Positions 42,045 to 52,135 of a stretch of DNA of 64,000 nucleotides are shown piece by piece. The notes under the pieces are model-generated. The model worked only from the letters and a program-made list of their open reading frames with translations, was not told the origin of the DNA and made no database searches. Within the stretch, counting starts at the first letter, position 1. Each line of letters opens with the position of its first letter. The stretch comes from Bacteroidaceae bacterium (GTDB lineage Bacteria; Bacteroidota; Bacteroidia; Bacteroidales; Bacteroidaceae), in assembly GCA_017448825.1 (NCBI GenBank), contig JAFSKR010000037.1, positions 1 to 64,000 of the forward strand, in the 5' to 3' direction. Both the position numbers and the translations under genes were made by a program.

Positions 42045-44111
42045 TTAACACACCAGACTGCCGCCCTTCACAGGCTTCTCCACCGTCGTGACGCTGATGC
42101 TGCCATCGTAGTTCTCGGCAGAGAGTATCATACCTTCGCTCACCAGCCCGTTCTTGAACTCGCGTGGAGCCAAGTTAGCGATAAAGAGTACCTGCTTGCC
42201 CACCAGCTGCTCCGGCTCATACCACTGCGCGATGCCGCTCACGATGGTGCGTCCCTGTGGGGTGCCATCGTCAAGCTTGAACTTAAGCAGTTTCTTCATC
42301 TTCGGCACACGTTCACAAGCCTGCACGGTCGCCACACGGATGTCGAGTTTCGTGAAGTCGTCGAAAGCCACCGTCTCCTTCACGGGAGCCACCTCGGCAT
42401 TCTCAGCTTCGTTCGCCTTGATGGTCGCCTCCAGCTTGTCGGTCTGCTGCTTGATGGTCTCATCTTCTATCTTCGAGAAGAGCAACGTGGGCTTGTTCAG
42501 CTGCTTGCCTGCTGGCAGGAGGTCAGTCTTGCCGAGGTCTTCCCAATTCAGCCCCTCCATGTTAATCATCTCACGGAGCTTGGCAGAAGAGAAAGGCAAG
42601 AAGGGTTCGAAGGCAATAGCAAGGTTGGCAGTGAGCTGGAGCGAGACATAGATGATGGTCTTCACCCGTTCGGGGTCGGTCTTGATGACCTTCCACGGCT
42701 CCTCGTCAGCGATGTACTTGTTGCCGATTCGTGCAAGGTTCATCGCCTCCTTCTGTGCCTCGCGGAACTTGAAGCCCTCGATGAGTGCCTCCACATTATC
42801 CTTCACACTGGCAAACTCCGCCAGTGTCGCCTTGTCAGTCTCTGACAGTTCGCCACAGGCAGGCACGATACCGTCATAGTATTTCTGGGTCAGTTGCAGG
42901 GCACGGTTCACGAAGTTGCCATACACCGCTACCAGCTCGTTGTTGCAACGTGCCTGGAAGTCAGCCCACGTGAAATCGTTGTCCTTCGTCTCAGGCGCAT
43001 TGGCGGTGAGCACATAGCGCAACTCGTCCTGACGGTTGGGCAGTTCCTCCAGATACTCGTTCAGCCACACGGCATAATTCTTGGAGGTGCTGATTTTGTT
43101 GCCTTCCAAGTTGAGGAACTCGTTGCCGGGCACGTTATCGGGCAAGATGTAATCGCCATGCGCCTTGAGCATCGACGGGAAGACGATGCAGTGGAAAACG
43201 ATGTTGTCCTTGCCGATGAAGTGGACAAGACGGGTTTCCTCATCCTGCCACCATGTCTGCCACTTGCCCCACCGCTCGGGAGCGCGTTCACACAGCTCCT
43301 TCGTGTTGCTGATGTAGCCAATCGGCGCATCAAACCACACATAGAGCACCTTGCCCTCGGCACCTTCCACCGGGACAGGGATGCCCCAGTCGAGGTCGCG
43401 AGTCACGGCACGGGGCTTCAGTCCACCGTCCAACCACGACTTGCACTGGCCATAGACATTGCTCCTCCATTCTGGATGCCCTTTCAGGATCCACTCCTCC
43501 AACCACCCTTGGTACTGGTCAAGCGGCAAATACCAATGCTTCGTCGCCTTCTTCACCAACGGGTTGCCATTGATGGCGTTCACAGGGTTAATCAACTCCT
43601 CGGGCGACAACGTGGCACCGCACTTCTCGCACTGGTCACCATACGCTCCCTCGTTGTGGCAACGGGGACACTCGCCCTTGATGTTGCGGTCAGTCAGGAA
43701 CTGCTTCGTCTCCTCGTCGTAGAACTGCTCCGAGGTGATTTCCACAAACTTGCCCTCGTCGTAGAGCTTCCTGAAGAAGTCTGCCGCAAACTGGTGATGA
43801 ATTTTGCTGGTGGTGCGGCTGAAGATGTCGAAACTGATGCCGAAGTCGGCAAACGACTTCTTGATGATGCCGTGATACCTATCTACCACGTCTTGCACCG
43901 TACATCCCTCCTTCTTGGCACGTATGGTCACGGGCACGCCGTGTTCATCACTGCCACACACAAACAACACCTCACGTCCTTTCAGACGCAGGTATCTCAC
44001 ATAAATATCTGCAGGCACATACACGCCTGCCAAGTGCCCGATGTGCACAGGCCCATTGGCATAAGGCAGTGCTGCCGTCACCGTCGTTCTCTTAAAATTT
44101 TTCTTTTCCAT
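42045..44111 (-). CDS. metG: Methionyl-tRNA synthetase
   Basis: The 688-residue class I synthetase charges initiator and elongator tRNA-Met. HIGH is at about residues 22-25 ([10 protein letters not shown]), the zinc knuckle is [17 protein letters not shown] (about 144-160), and the KMSKS loop appears as [11 protein letters not shown] (about 340), an accepted variant. A C-terminal EMAP/Trbp111-like tRNA-binding domain is present ([21 protein letters not shown] to the end). The -7 box TACCTTTG lies 25 bases upstream. The palindromic element follows the stop codon. Confidence 0.96.
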   Translation of the reverse strand: MEKKNFKRTTVTAALPYANGPVHIGHLAGVYVPADIYVRYLRLKGREVLFVCGSDEHGVPVTIRAKKEGCTVQDVVDRYHGIIKKSFADFGISFDIFSRTTSKIHHQFAADFFRKLYDEGKFVEITSEQFYDEETKQFLTDRNIKGECPRCHNEGAYGDQCEKCGATLSPEELINPVNAINGNPLVKKATKHWYLPLDQYQGWLEEWILKGHPEWRSNVYGQCKSWLDGGLKPRAVTRDLDWGIPVPVEGAEGKVLYVWFDAPIGYISNTKELCERAPERWGKWQTWWQDEETRLVHFIGKDNIVFHCIVFPSMLKAHGDYILPDNVPGNEFLNLEGNKISTSKNYAVWLNEYLEELPNRQDELRYVLTANAPETKDNDFTWADFQARCNNELVAVYGNFVNRALQLTQKYYDGIVPACGELSETDKATLAEFASVKDNVEALIEGFKFREAQKEAMNLARIGNKYIADEEPWKVIKTDPERVKTIIYVSLQLTANLAIAFEPFLPFSSAKLREMINMEGLNWEDLGKTDLLPAGKQLNKPTLLFSKIEDETIKQQTDKLEATIKANEAENAEVAPVKETVAFDDFTKLDIRVATVQACERVPKMKKLLKFKLDDGTPQGRTIVSGIAQWYEPEQLVGKQVLFIANLAPREFKNGLVSEGMILSAENYDGSISVTTVEKPVKGGSLVC

Positions 44112-44135
44112 TCACTTCTTTTTGACATTTGGGTA

Positions 44136-44143
44136 CAAAGGTA
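44136..44143 (-). promoter_or_regulatory. -7 box of metG
   Basis: Minus-strand TACCTTTG lies 25 bases before the ATG at 44111. Confidence 0.65.
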
Positions 44144-44205
44144 GTGAATAAAACTTAAACCTCAAAGACTTACAAACTCAAAACCTCAAAAACGCCAAAA
44201 ACTTT

Positions 44206-44700
44206 TTATGCGTCAGCAAAAATCTTCCCATCTTCCAAGGTAATCTGCAGTTTGGTGTATTCACTGTGGAAATCGTTTTTCAGACGGTTCAGGTAGCGTT
44301 GGCTCTCCCATTTGCACATGGGCAGGTCGTGCAGAAGATAGTTGCCACAGGTTTCTGGTGTGGTGGCAGGGATTTCCGTCTGGGTGAGCATCCATTCCAG
44401 ACACTGGATGGTCAGTTCGCGCATATCCCGCACCGAATAGTCACCCATCATCACGACATACATTCCTGTCAAACACCCCATAGGGCCTACATACACCACA
44501 TCGTCCTTGACAGCTGAATTACGGAACCATGTCGCCATCAGATGCTCCATGCTGTGCATGGCAGCAGGAGCAACTGATGGTTCCTTGTTCGGTTCAGTGA
44601 TACGAAGGTCAAACGTCGTGAAGCCTTTGTCTTGTCTCGACACATAGATACCAGGCTTCAGTTGGGTATGGTCAATCGTGAAACTTTGTATTACTTCCAT
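44206..44700 (-). CDS. luxS: S-ribosylhomocysteine lyase
   Basis: LuxS splits S-ribosylhomocysteine to homocysteine and DPD, the AI-2 precursor, within the activated methyl cycle. The 164-residue length is normal. Metal ligands are the two His in HSMEHL (about 49-54; usual form HTIEH) and Cys in CGNYLLHD (about 122); the catalytic Cys is in PMGCLTGMY (about 75). The start MEVIQSFTIDHTQLKPGIYVSR is typical. No mtnN/pfs gene is beside it. It lies on the same strand as metG but 62 bases before its promoter, so it may be a separate unit; both relate to methionine use. Confidence 0.95.
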   Translation of the reverse strand: MEVIQSFTIDHTQLKPGIYVSRQDKGFTTFDLRITEPNKEPSVAPAAMHSMEHLMATWFRNSAVKDDVVYVGPMGCLTGMYVVMMGDYSVRDMRELTIQCLEWMLTQTEIPATTPETCGNYLLHDLPMCKWESQRYLNRLKNDFHSEYTKLQITLEDGKIFADA

Positions 44701-45130
44701 TGTTTTGTTGATATTTTATTCTCTTATACAACTTGCAGCCACTGATGCGGCCGCCCGCGCCTCTGCCTTGTTTCCTGTTTCATGTCTTTGGGGTTTTATT
44801 GTTAATCCCTTGTTTGTTGTCCTTATCTTGTTCTGTTCGGATTCGCTCTTTTCAAGATACAGCATTGATATGAGAATGCTTGGCAGGTATTTATTTATTT
44901 CCCATCCTCGTAACCATTCAAATGACTACGTCGTAGTCGATTGAGGGGGTACGAGGGCGTTCATTTTGACATAGTTTCTGATTGTGGTGACAAATGTAGT
45001 TAAATTTTCCGAATCGCCTTCCATTCTCATCAAAAAAAATTCTTTTATCGGGAGAAAGGGATAAAAAATAAGCTACGATTTGACGCGAATCATGCCCTTC
45101 AAAGCACAAAAAACCAAAAATTGATATGAT
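44701..45130. other. Intergenic stretch without a supported gene
   Basis: About 430 AT-rich bases lie upstream of luxS. Open frames of 60-110 codons on either strand (for example 44678-44944) overlap luxS or the repeats and have no start context or family, so none is called. No clear -7 box for luxS is visible within 100 bases. Confidence 0.5.
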
Positions 45131-45131
45131 T

Positions 45132-45275
45132 ATGGAAATTCGTGTTCCTTTTTTAACATATAATTCATGGAAATTCGTGTTCTTTATTTTAACATATAAT
45201 TCCCATGAATGACCATGAACCTTCAGCTCGGCGAAGCCAATTATCATGAACCTTTAGCTCGGCGAAGCCAATTTC
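45132..45275. repeat. Two adjacent tandem duplications
   Basis: A 35-36 base unit beginning ATGGAAATTCGTGTTC and ending AACATATAATTC occurs at 45132-45166 and 45167-45202. Directly after it, a 31-base unit beginning CATGAACC and containing AGCTCGGCGAAGCCAATT occurs at 45214-45244 and 45245-45275. The second unit shares GGCGAAGCC with repeat fragments at 35401. Confidence 0.8.
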
Positions 45276-45330
45276 ATGTTAGATAATTTTTGTTGAACTG
45301 ACAGCGCAGGTGGATGAGCATGACACAAAA

Positions 45331-45361
45331 AGGAGGGCCGGCTGTGTGAGCCGACCCTCCT
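45331..45361 (-). terminator. Rho-independent terminator of the outer-membrane barrel gene
   Basis: AGGAGGGCCGGCT (45331-45343) and AGCCGACCCTCCT (45349-45361) form a 13-bp stem with one G:T pair and a 5-base loop. On the minus strand it is followed by TTTTTGTG, the U tract. It lies 33 bases after the stop codon of the gene at 45394-45969. Confidence 0.88.
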
Positions 45362-45393
45362 TATGTTACAGTTGATGATGTTCTGTCTAAAAA

Positions 45394-45969
45394 TTAGAAG
45401 TTTACGTAAGCACCGAAGGTGATGCTGTTGCCGCTAACACCAAGGTCGAAACCGTTGGTCTTTGCCTGGTCGTATTTAGCATAAGAGTAGGCAATACCAC
45501 CTACATGAGCAACAAGGCCAACCTTCTCGCTGAGTGCGTAAGAGATACCTGGCTTGATAGCAATCTGCCATGCGTTAGTGCTGTTTGTGTCGCCGCAAAT
45601 GTGACCATGTACATAAGAGAAACCACCGTCAGCGAAGAAAGAGAAGTCACCAGCCTTTGCGAAAGTGTAACGGAGGTATGGGTTCAGCACGAATGCGTTT
45701 GCATAGTCATAAGCAACAGGCACTTCAATGCCAGCCAAGTTGTTACCGTCCTCGCTATGAGAATAACCAATCTTCACGGCTACGTCAAACTTGTCATTGA
45801 GTTTGTAACCAATCTCAGGAAGAAGATTGAAGTTGTTAGACTTGCCAATCTCAACCTTGTTTACAGTAGTTCTCTGATGGCTGTAACCAACTTCACCACC
45901 AATCCAAACCTGTGCGTTTGCTGCAAGAGATGCTACTGCTACGAGAGCTGTAAGTAAAATCTTTTTCAT
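45394..45969 (-). CDS. Small outer-membrane beta-barrel protein
   Basis: The 191-residue protein has a signal peptide (MKKILLTALVAVASLAANAQ) and eight or so alternating strands typical of an OmpA/Opa-like barrel (WIGGEVGYSHQRTT, FDVAVKIGYSHSE, NPYLRYTFAKAGDFSFFADGGFSYVHG), ending with aromatic NF (FGAYVNF), the C-terminal signal for BAM-mediated insertion. It has a strong terminator, a leader of roughly 85 bases and frequent codons, signs of a highly expressed porin-like protein. No peptidoglycan-binding domain is present. It may be structural or an adhesin; no ligand is evident. Confidence 0.85.
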   Translation of the reverse strand: MKKILLTALVAVASLAANAQVWIGGEVGYSHQRTTVNKVEIGKSNNFNLLPEIGYKLNDKFDVAVKIGYSHSEDGNNLAGIEVPVAYDYANAFVLNPYLRYTFAKAGDFSFFADGGFSYVHGHICGDTNSTNAWQIAIKPGISYALSEKVGLVAHVGGIAYSYAKYDQAKTNGFDLGVSGNSITFGAYVNF

Positions 45970-46059
45970 AATTTCCTAAATTTAATCTTTTGTATTCCTA
46001 CTCTATTTGTTTATGCCTTTGGAGGTTTTCGGTTTCCCCTCCATTTCTGAAAGACGCTG

Positions 46060-46067
46060 CAAAGGTA
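46060..46067 (-). promoter_or_regulatory. -7 box of the outer-membrane barrel gene
   Basis: Minus-strand TACCTTTG lies 90 bases before the ATG at 45969; the -33 region lacks a good TTTG. Confidence 0.6.
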
Positions 46068-46286
46068 CGACCTTTTTCATATACGTTGTATGTTTTTTAA
46101 CACAAAAGAACTCTTTTTGACCACTAATAAACACAATATGGACAAAATCAACCTCTTTGAGCACCTCTTTTTACTAATTTTTGTATTTTTCAGCACCTGC
46201 ACCGATGTTCTCTCCATGTTCCACCCACCACTTTCACGGAAATGCAACTTTTCCGCTCCAAATTTTGAGGTTTCCAAGAATATGAC

Positions 46287-46294
46287 TACCTTTG
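46287..46294 (+). promoter_or_regulatory. -7 box of dxs
   Basis: TACCTTTG lies 20 bases before the chosen ATG at 46315 and rules out the upstream in-frame ATGs at 46090, 46138 and 46216 as starts of this transcript. Confidence 0.7.
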
Positions 46295-46314
46295 CACACG
46301 CTTTGACGAAAAAT

Positions 46315-48240
46315 ATGGGAGACTGCAACGAATATAAATATCTGACAAAAATAGACTACCCTGCCGACTTGCGCCAGCTGAAAGTGGAGGAGTTGCCAGC
46401 GGTGTGTGAGGAGCTGAGACGCGACATCATCGAGGAGTTGTCGATGAACCCCGGACATCTGGCTTCGAGCCTCGGTGTGGTGGAGTTGACAGTTGCTTTG
46501 CATTATGTGTTCAACACCCCCTACGACCGCATTGTGTGGGACGTGGGGCATCAGGCATACGGGCATAAGATATTGACGGGCAGGCGCGACCGATTCTGCA
46601 CCAACCGCAAGCTAAACGGGCTGAAGCCCTTCCCCCACCCCGACGAGAGCGAGTATGACACGTTTTGCTGTGGACACGCCAGCAACTCTGTTTCAGCAGC
46701 ACTGGGCATGGCGGTGGCTGCCAAGCTGAAGGGCGAGAATCGGAAGGTGGTGGCGGTGATTGGCGACGGGGCGATGAGCGGCGGATTGGCGTTTGAGGGC
46801 ATCAACAACACGGCAAGCACGCCGAACGATATGCTGATTGTGCTGAACGATAACCACATGTCCATCGACAACAGCGTGGGCGGCATGAGGAAGTATCTGT
46901 TGCAGCTGACGACCAACTCCACCTATAATAATATAAGGTATAGGCTTTCGCGCCAACTGTTCGACTGGGGCATCCTGAACGAGAACCGCCGCAAGGGGCT
47001 GATACGCTTCAACAACAGCGTGAAGTCGCTACTGACCCGTCAGAAGAATATGTTTGAGGGCATGGACATCCGCTACTTTGGCCCTGCCGAGGGAAATGAC
47101 GTGGTGGAACTGGTGCGCATCCTGACTGCCATCAAGGAGATGAAAGGACCGAAAATCCTGCATATCAACACGAAGAAGGGCAATGGGTTTGCACCAGCCG
47201 AAGAGGATGCCACCGTGTGGCACGCACCCGGTAAGTTCGACATGGAGTCGGGAGAACGCATCGTGACGACTGACAGCCGACCGCACCCACCGAAGTTTCA
47301 GGACGTGTTCGGCAAGACGCTGTTGGAGTTGGCACAGAAGAACCCCAACATCGTAGGCGTGACGCCTGCCATGCCGACGGGCTGCTCGATGAACATCATG
47401 ATGAACGCCATGCCCAACAGGGTGTTTGACGTGGGCATCGCCGAGGGCCATGCCGTAACCTTCTCGGGCGGTATGGCGAAGGACGGGTTGATGCCTTTCT
47501 GCAACATCTACTCGTCGTTCATGCAACGTGCGTACGACAATATCATCCACGATGCCGCCACCATGCGACTGAACATGGTGCTGTGCCTCGACCGTGCAGG
47601 ACTGGTGGGCGAGGACGGCTCGACCCATCACGGCGCATTCGACATGGCGTTCCTGCGCCCCATCCCGAACCTGACCATCGCCTCACCCTACGATGAGCCT
47701 GAACTGAGAAGGCTGATGTACACGGCACAACTACCTGACAAGGGGGTGTTTGTCATCCGCTACCCGCGCGGCAGGGGCAACACGGTCGATTGGCAGTGTG
47801 AACTGGAGGAAGTGCCCGTAGGCAAGGGACGGAAACTGAAGGACGGCCAAGACATTGCGGTGCTGAGTATCGGCCCCATCGGTGTGGCAGCAGAGAAAGC
47901 CATCAGCATCGCGGAACTGAAATCGTTGAACGAACGCCCGACGGCACCGCTCCACATCGCCCACTACGATATGCGCTTCCTGAAACCCATCGACGAGGAT
48001 ATCCTGCACGAGGTGGGGAAGAAGTTCAAGCAGGTGGTGACGGTGGAGGATGGTGTCATCCAAGGCGGATTGGGCAGTGCGGTTTTGGAGTTCTTTGCCG
48101 ACCACGGCTACGAGGTGGAGGTAACACGTATCGGCATCCCCGACAGGTTTGTGATGCACGGCACGGTGGCTGAGTTGCACAAACTCTGCGGCATGGATGC
48201 GGAAGGAATTGCGAGGAAAATCGAAGAATTGAAAAAATGA
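46315..48240 (+). CDS. dxs: 1-deoxy-D-xylulose-5-phosphate synthase
   Basis: This thiamine-diphosphate enzyme condenses pyruvate and glyceraldehyde 3-phosphate, the first step of the MEP isoprenoid pathway. The frame is open from 46090, but the start at 46315 ([22 protein letters not shown]) is chosen because it lies just after the -7 box and fits the family N-terminus; the extra 75 residues upstream look like translated leader. Length is then 641. Motifs are [19 protein letters not shown] (about 69-87), the ThDP motif [16 protein letters not shown] (about 149-164) and [18 protein letters not shown] (about 425-442). trkA follows after 19 bases. Confidence 0.95.
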   Translation: MGDCNEYKYLTKIDYPADLRQLKVEELPAVCEELRRDIIEELSMNPGHLASSLGVVELTVALHYVFNTPYDRIVWDVGHQAYGHKILTGRRDRFCTNRKLNGLKPFPHPDESEYDTFCCGHASNSVSAALGMAVAAKLKGENRKVVAVIGDGAMSGGLAFEGINNTASTPNDMLIVLNDNHMSIDNSVGGMRKYLLQLTTNSTYNNIRYRLSRQLFDWGILNENRRKGLIRFNNSVKSLLTRQKNMFEGMDIRYFGPAEGNDVVELVRILTAIKEMKGPKILHINTKKGNGFAPAEEDATVWHAPGKFDMESGERIVTTDSRPHPPKFQDVFGKTLLELAQKNPNIVGVTPAMPTGCSMNIMMNAMPNRVFDVGIAEGHAVTFSGGMAKDGLMPFCNIYSSFMQRAYDNIIHDAATMRLNMVLCLDRAGLVGEDGSTHHGAFDMAFLRPIPNLTIASPYDEPELRRLMYTAQLPDKGVFVIRYPRGRGNTVDWQCELEEVPVGKGRKLKDGQDIAVLSIGPIGVAAEKAISIAELKSLNERPTAPLHIAHYDMRFLKPIDEDILHEVGKKFKQVVTVEDGVIQGGLGSAVLEFFADHGYEVEVTRIGIPDRFVMHGTVAELHKLCGMDAEGIARKIEELKK

Positions 48241-48259
48241 AGCATAAAAGGCTGAAGCC

Positions 48260-49642
48260 ATGAAAATTGTCATTGCTGGAGCAGGTGCCGTAGGCACACA
48301 TTTGGCACGAATGCTGTCGAACGACCGCCAGGATGTGGTGCTGATGGATGGTGACGAGAACAAACTCTACCGTCTGTCGAATGAACTGGACATCATGGCG
48401 CTGGTGAGAGAGCCGACCTCCATCCAAGGTCTGAAGGATGCCGAGGTGCATCGCGCCGACCTCTTCATCGCTGTCACTCCCAATGAAAGCGAAAACTTGA
48501 CGTGTGCCATGCTGGCGAAGCAGTTGGGCGCAAAGAAGACGGTGGCACGGGTGGATAACTATGAGTACATGAAACCTGAGAACAAGGAGTTTTTCCAACG
48601 GGCAGGCATCGAGTCGCTCATCTATCCCGAACTGCTGGCTGCCGAGGACATCAAAACGAGTTCACGCTACAGCTGGGTACGCCAACTATGGGAGTTCAAC
48701 GGTGGCGAACTGCTGTTGCTGAGCGTGAAGATGCACGATGCCCACCCCATCTACGAGAAGGAAATCAGCAACAAGGACAACCAACTGGTGGGACACACGC
48801 TGAAGGAAATCGGTATGGCGCATGGACATAACTTCCACGTGGTGGCCATCAAGCGTGACGGTGAGACCATCGGCCCGCATGGTGACGAACGTATCTTGCC
48901 GCGCGACCTCGTGTTTTTCATGACAACGAAGGAGAACCTTGCCGAAATACGTCATTTGACAGGCAAGGACGACTACCCTGCCGTGAAAAACAGTCTGCTC
49001 ATCGGCGGCGGAAAATTGTCGGTGCGCGCCAGTTGGAAATTGGCAACCATCCATGACAGCGTGAAAATCATTGAACCCGACCGCAAGCGCACAGAGGAAC
49101 TGCAAGCCCTTGTGGCACCGAAGACCATGATACTGGAAGGGGAAGGCTACGATGTCGATTTGCTGAACGACGAGGGCTATGGCAGCACCGAAGCCCTCAT
49201 CGCCCTGACCAACAACGACCAGCAGAACATCCTTGCCTGTGTGGCAGCACGGCGAAAAGGCATCCGAAAGACCATCGCACAGGTGGAAAACCTCGACTAC
49301 TTCGACATGGCGAACGACCTTGACATCGGCACCATCATCAACAAGAAAATGATTGCTGCCAGCCACATTTACCGACTACTGCTGAAAGGCGACGTGGACA
49401 ATGTGAAGATGCTGGCCATCGGCAACGCCGACGTGGCGGAGTTTGTGGTGAAAGCTGGCTCACAGGTCACGAAGAAGAAGGTGATGGATCTGCACTTCCC
49501 CTACGGTGTGAACATCGGTGGAATGTCAAGAGACGGCCACTCCATGCTGGTGGGTGGCAACACCCAACTTATCGCTGGCGACAAGGTAGTGGTCTTCTGC
49601 ATCGACAACACGCTGAAAAAACTGGACAAGTTCTTCAAATAA
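48260..49642 (+). CDS. trkA: Trk potassium-uptake regulatory subunit
   Basis: The 460-residue peripheral membrane protein gates TrkH-type potassium channels. It has two RCK repeats: the first Rossmann domain MKIVIAGAGAVGTHLARML with the acidic adenosine-ribose ligand in MDGDENKL (about 31-38), the first TrkA-C domain, a second Rossmann unit (SLLIGGGKLSVRASWKL, about 248-264) and a second TrkA-C domain (about 375-460). It follows dxs after 19 bases and precedes trkH by 87 bases. The GxGxxG in the first repeat suits NAD(H) or ATP sensing; the second is degenerate, as in E. coli TrkA. Confidence 0.94.
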   Translation: MKIVIAGAGAVGTHLARMLSNDRQDVVLMDGDENKLYRLSNELDIMALVREPTSIQGLKDAEVHRADLFIAVTPNESENLTCAMLAKQLGAKKTVARVDNYEYMKPENKEFFQRAGIESLIYPELLAAEDIKTSSRYSWVRQLWEFNGGELLLLSVKMHDAHPIYEKEISNKDNQLVGHTLKEIGMAHGHNFHVVAIKRDGETIGPHGDERILPRDLVFFMTTKENLAEIRHLTGKDDYPAVKNSLLIGGGKLSVRASWKLATIHDSVKIIEPDRKRTEELQALVAPKTMILEGEGYDVDLLNDEGYGSTEALIALTNNDQQNILACVAARRKGIRKTIAQVENLDYFDMANDLDIGTIINKKMIAASHIYRLLLKGDVDNVKMLAIGNADVAEFVVKAGSQVTKKKVMDLHFPYGVNIGGMSRDGHSMLVGGNTQLIAGDKVVVFCIDNTLKKLDKFFK

Positions 49643-49729
49643 AAGCAAAACTAAACTGACTATATAGACCAGAAAGACTATCCTGACTAAAAAGAATAGA
49701 AAGGATAGAAAAACGATAAAAAAACAACC

Positions 49730-51214
49730 ATGCCCAACTGGAGACTCATCGCAAAAATCATGGGCTTCCTCCTCTTTATCGAGGCAGGGCTGATGATGAT
49801 GTGCCAAGCGGTCTGCTGGATGTACGACGAAGGAGTCAAGGCGTTCAGCCCTGCCATCCTCACCGCCGTCGTGGGAGGCATCGCGGGGCTTATCTTTGGC
49901 AAGAACACAGGCAAGAAGATGGGACGTAAGGATGGCTACATCGTTGTCTCGCTGGTGTGGGTGCTCTTCACTCTGATTGGTATGTTGCCTTTCCTGTCTG
50001 ATGGTCATGTGCCTGATGTAGCAAGTGCCTTCTTCGAGACGATGTCGGGTTTCACCAGTACTGGTGCCACCATCATTGACGACCTCGACATCATGCCCAA
50101 AGGTCTGCTCTTCTGGCGCAGCATCACCCAATGGATAGGCGGTATCGGCATCGTGTTCTTCACCATCGCCATCTTGCCAGCCTTTGGGGTGGGTGAGGTG
50201 AAACTCTTCGCAGCCGAATCGACCGGACCTCTGCACGACAAGGTGCATCCCCGCATCTCGGTGGCAGCCCGATGGATTGGTGGAGTCTATGTGATACTCA
50301 CCCTCCTGTGCATCGCTTCGCTGATGCTCTGTGGAATGCCCACCTTCGATGCCATCAACTATGCACTCTGCACCACGGCAACGGGCGGCTATGCCACTCA
50401 CTCCGACCTCATCAGCGACCTCTACCACTCCCCCGCCATCGAGTATGTGCTCATCTTCTTCATGTTTGTATCGGGTGTCAACTACACATTAATCTATTAT
50501 ACCATCTTGAAAGGGAAGATGAAGAAGTTTTTCCGCGATGCAGAACTTCGTGCCTACCTCATCATCGCGTTGGGTGCCTCTTTCATCTGCGCCCTGTCCT
50601 TGATGGTCAAAAACCCCTTGAGCGACGTGGAAGAAGCCATCCGTCAAAGCCTCTTCACGGTCATCTCTTTGCAAACCACCACAGGGTTTGCCACGGTCGA
50701 TTACACCCTTTGGCCCGTACAGTTGATGCCGGTGCTACTGTTTGTCATGTTTGCAGGAGCCTGTTCGGGCAGTACCAGCGGTGGTTTCAAGTGTGTGCGC
50801 CTCAGCATCATCTATCGGGTGCTGAAGAACGAGTTCACCCACATCCTCCACCCACGTGCCGTCACGCCTGTGCGCATGAACGGCAACATCGTACCTGCCA
50901 ATGTGGTGCAGACGCTGATGGGCTTCGTGGCACTCTTCGTCTGCTCCCTCTTCCTCGGTGCCTTCATCTTGGCACTCAGCGGCGTTGACCCCAACGACGT
51001 ACACCCCAATTTCGACTACTACGAGGCGTTCGGCATCGCTATGTCGAGCATCAGCAACGTCGGGCCAGGCATGGGTTACTACGGCCCTGCCCACTCATGG
51101 GCGATTCTCAGTCCCATCGCCAAGTTTGTCTGCTCCTTCCTCATGCTCATCGGCCGTCTCGAAATTTTCCCCATCATGATACTCTTCACCCGAAGTTTCT
51201 GGAGAAAGGGATGA
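49730..51214 (+). CDS. trkH: Trk-type potassium uptake membrane subunit
   Basis: The 494-residue protein has four M1-P-M2 repeats of the TrkH/KtrB superfamily, with selectivity-filter segments around TMSGFTSTGATII (about 105), TTATGGYATHS (about 220), LQTTTGFATVDY (about 315) and SSISNVGPGMGYYG (about 445), each with the key Gly. IGGIGIVFFTIAILPAFGVGE (about 137-157) is a typical TrkH segment. It imports potassium with TrkA as cytoplasmic regulator. A 36-base gap separates it from the convergent cobS gene. Confidence 0.94.
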   Translation: MPNWRLIAKIMGFLLFIEAGLMMMCQAVCWMYDEGVKAFSPAILTAVVGGIAGLIFGKNTGKKMGRKDGYIVVSLVWVLFTLIGMLPFLSDGHVPDVASAFFETMSGFTSTGATIIDDLDIMPKGLLFWRSITQWIGGIGIVFFTIAILPAFGVGEVKLFAAESTGPLHDKVHPRISVAARWIGGVYVILTLLCIASLMLCGMPTFDAINYALCTTATGGYATHSDLISDLYHSPAIEYVLIFFMFVSGVNYTLIYYTILKGKMKKFFRDAELRAYLIIALGASFICALSLMVKNPLSDVEEAIRQSLFTVISLQTTTGFATVDYTLWPVQLMPVLLFVMFAGACSGSTSGGFKCVRLSIIYRVLKNEFTHILHPRAVTPVRMNGNIVPANVVQTLMGFVALFVCSLFLGAFILALSGVDPNDVHPNFDYYEAFGIAMSSISNVGPGMGYYGPAHSWAILSPIAKFVCSFLMLIGRLEIFPIMILFTRSFWRKG

Positions 51215-51250
51215 GCATGGGCACACCCCTTTCAACGTGTGAGTAGGCAC

Positions 51251-52135
51251 TCAACCTAGGAAACAGGCGGCAACGAGGTAGGCGGATAGTTCCGTGAGCA
51301 GGAACAGGGCACCACAACAGTCGCCTGTGTAGCCCTGTAAACGATTCCAAATAAAGCGGAAAAGAATGAGAACCACAAGAACTGGGAAAAAGAGCATGCA
51401 ACAGGCGAAAAGAACTTTGGAAAAAGAAGGGGAAGAAAATACGGTCTCATCCATGATTCCCGTCATCCATCCAAGATAAATCACCAAGGGAAGCAACCCC
51501 TGTATGGCGAGAGAGACGCCAGCCCCCCATGAAAACTTACGGTAAACGGCACGAATCTTGGCCGTTTCAGCAGTACGCGCATAAGGCATCTTCTGCACGA
51601 TGCAGGCACTGAGCATCTTGGCGTAGGGGTCAGCAGCCAGAATGGTGACAGCCGCAATGGCTGGCGGCATGGAAGAGAGCGTGAAGAACAGCAGAAAGAA
51701 ATAGACGATGAGGGCCAAAACGCCGTAAGTGCCAATGTGAGAGTCCTTCATGATGGCAAGAATGCGCTGACGGTCGGAGCCGCCACCACCAAACCCGTCA
51801 AAGAAATCTGCCAACCCATCTTCATGAAGAGCACCTGTCAGCAGAAAACGACTGGAGATGGCAAGAATGACAGCTATCCCATCATTGAACAGCAACGAGG
51901 CACCATATAGCACACCTGCCATTACACCAGCAGTAAGCCATCCTGTGAGCGGCCAATGTTCCACGACTGTCGTGTAGGCATTCTGAGCAGGTTGGTGAAT
52001 GCGCCAAAAGGGAAGACGGGTAAAAAAGATAAGGGCTGCCCAAAGGCGGTCGTACCATTTCAGAGAAGTGAGCATCGTGGCATCCTGAGATGGAGGGAGG
52101 GAATTAGAAATACTTGGTGATGTTTGCATGGTCAA
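51251..52135 (-). CDS. cobS: Adenosylcobinamide-GDP ribazoletransferase (cobalamin synthase)
   Basis: CobS joins adenosylcobinamide-GDP to alpha-ribazole (or its phosphate), the step that closes the lower nucleotide loop of B12. The 294-residue membrane protein has the signature GALHEDGLADFFDGFGGG (about 101-118) with the metal-binding acidic residues, then KDSHIGTYGVLALIVYF (about 129-145). About seven TM segments follow. The start at 52135 overlaps the end of cobT by 32 bases; an internal ATG at 52075 (MLTSLKWYDRLWAALIFFTRLPF) is a good alternative. It is last in the cob operon. Confidence 0.94.
   Translation of the reverse strand: MTMQTSPSISNSLPPSQDATMLTSLKWYDRLWAALIFFTRLPFWRIHQPAQNAYTTVVEHWPLTGWLTAGVMAGVLYGASLLFNDGIAVILAISSRFLLTGALHEDGLADFFDGFGGGGSDRQRILAIMKDSHIGTYGVLALIVYFFLLFFTLSSMPPAIAAVTILAADPYAKMLSACIVQKMPYARTAETAKIRAVYRKFSWGAGVSLAIQGLLPLVIYLGWMTGIMDETVFSSPSFSKVLFACCMLFFPVLVVLILFRFIWNRLQGYTGDCCGALFLLTELSAYLVAACFLG

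Noticed and set aside
44918..45247. 109-residue minus-strand open frame
   Set aside because: Its 5' part is the tandem duplications (ELYVK repeated), so the protein is a repeat artefact.
46090..46314. 75-residue N-terminal extension of dxs
   Set aside because: A strong -7 box (46287-46294) lies inside it and the extension has no resemblance to the dxs N-terminus.
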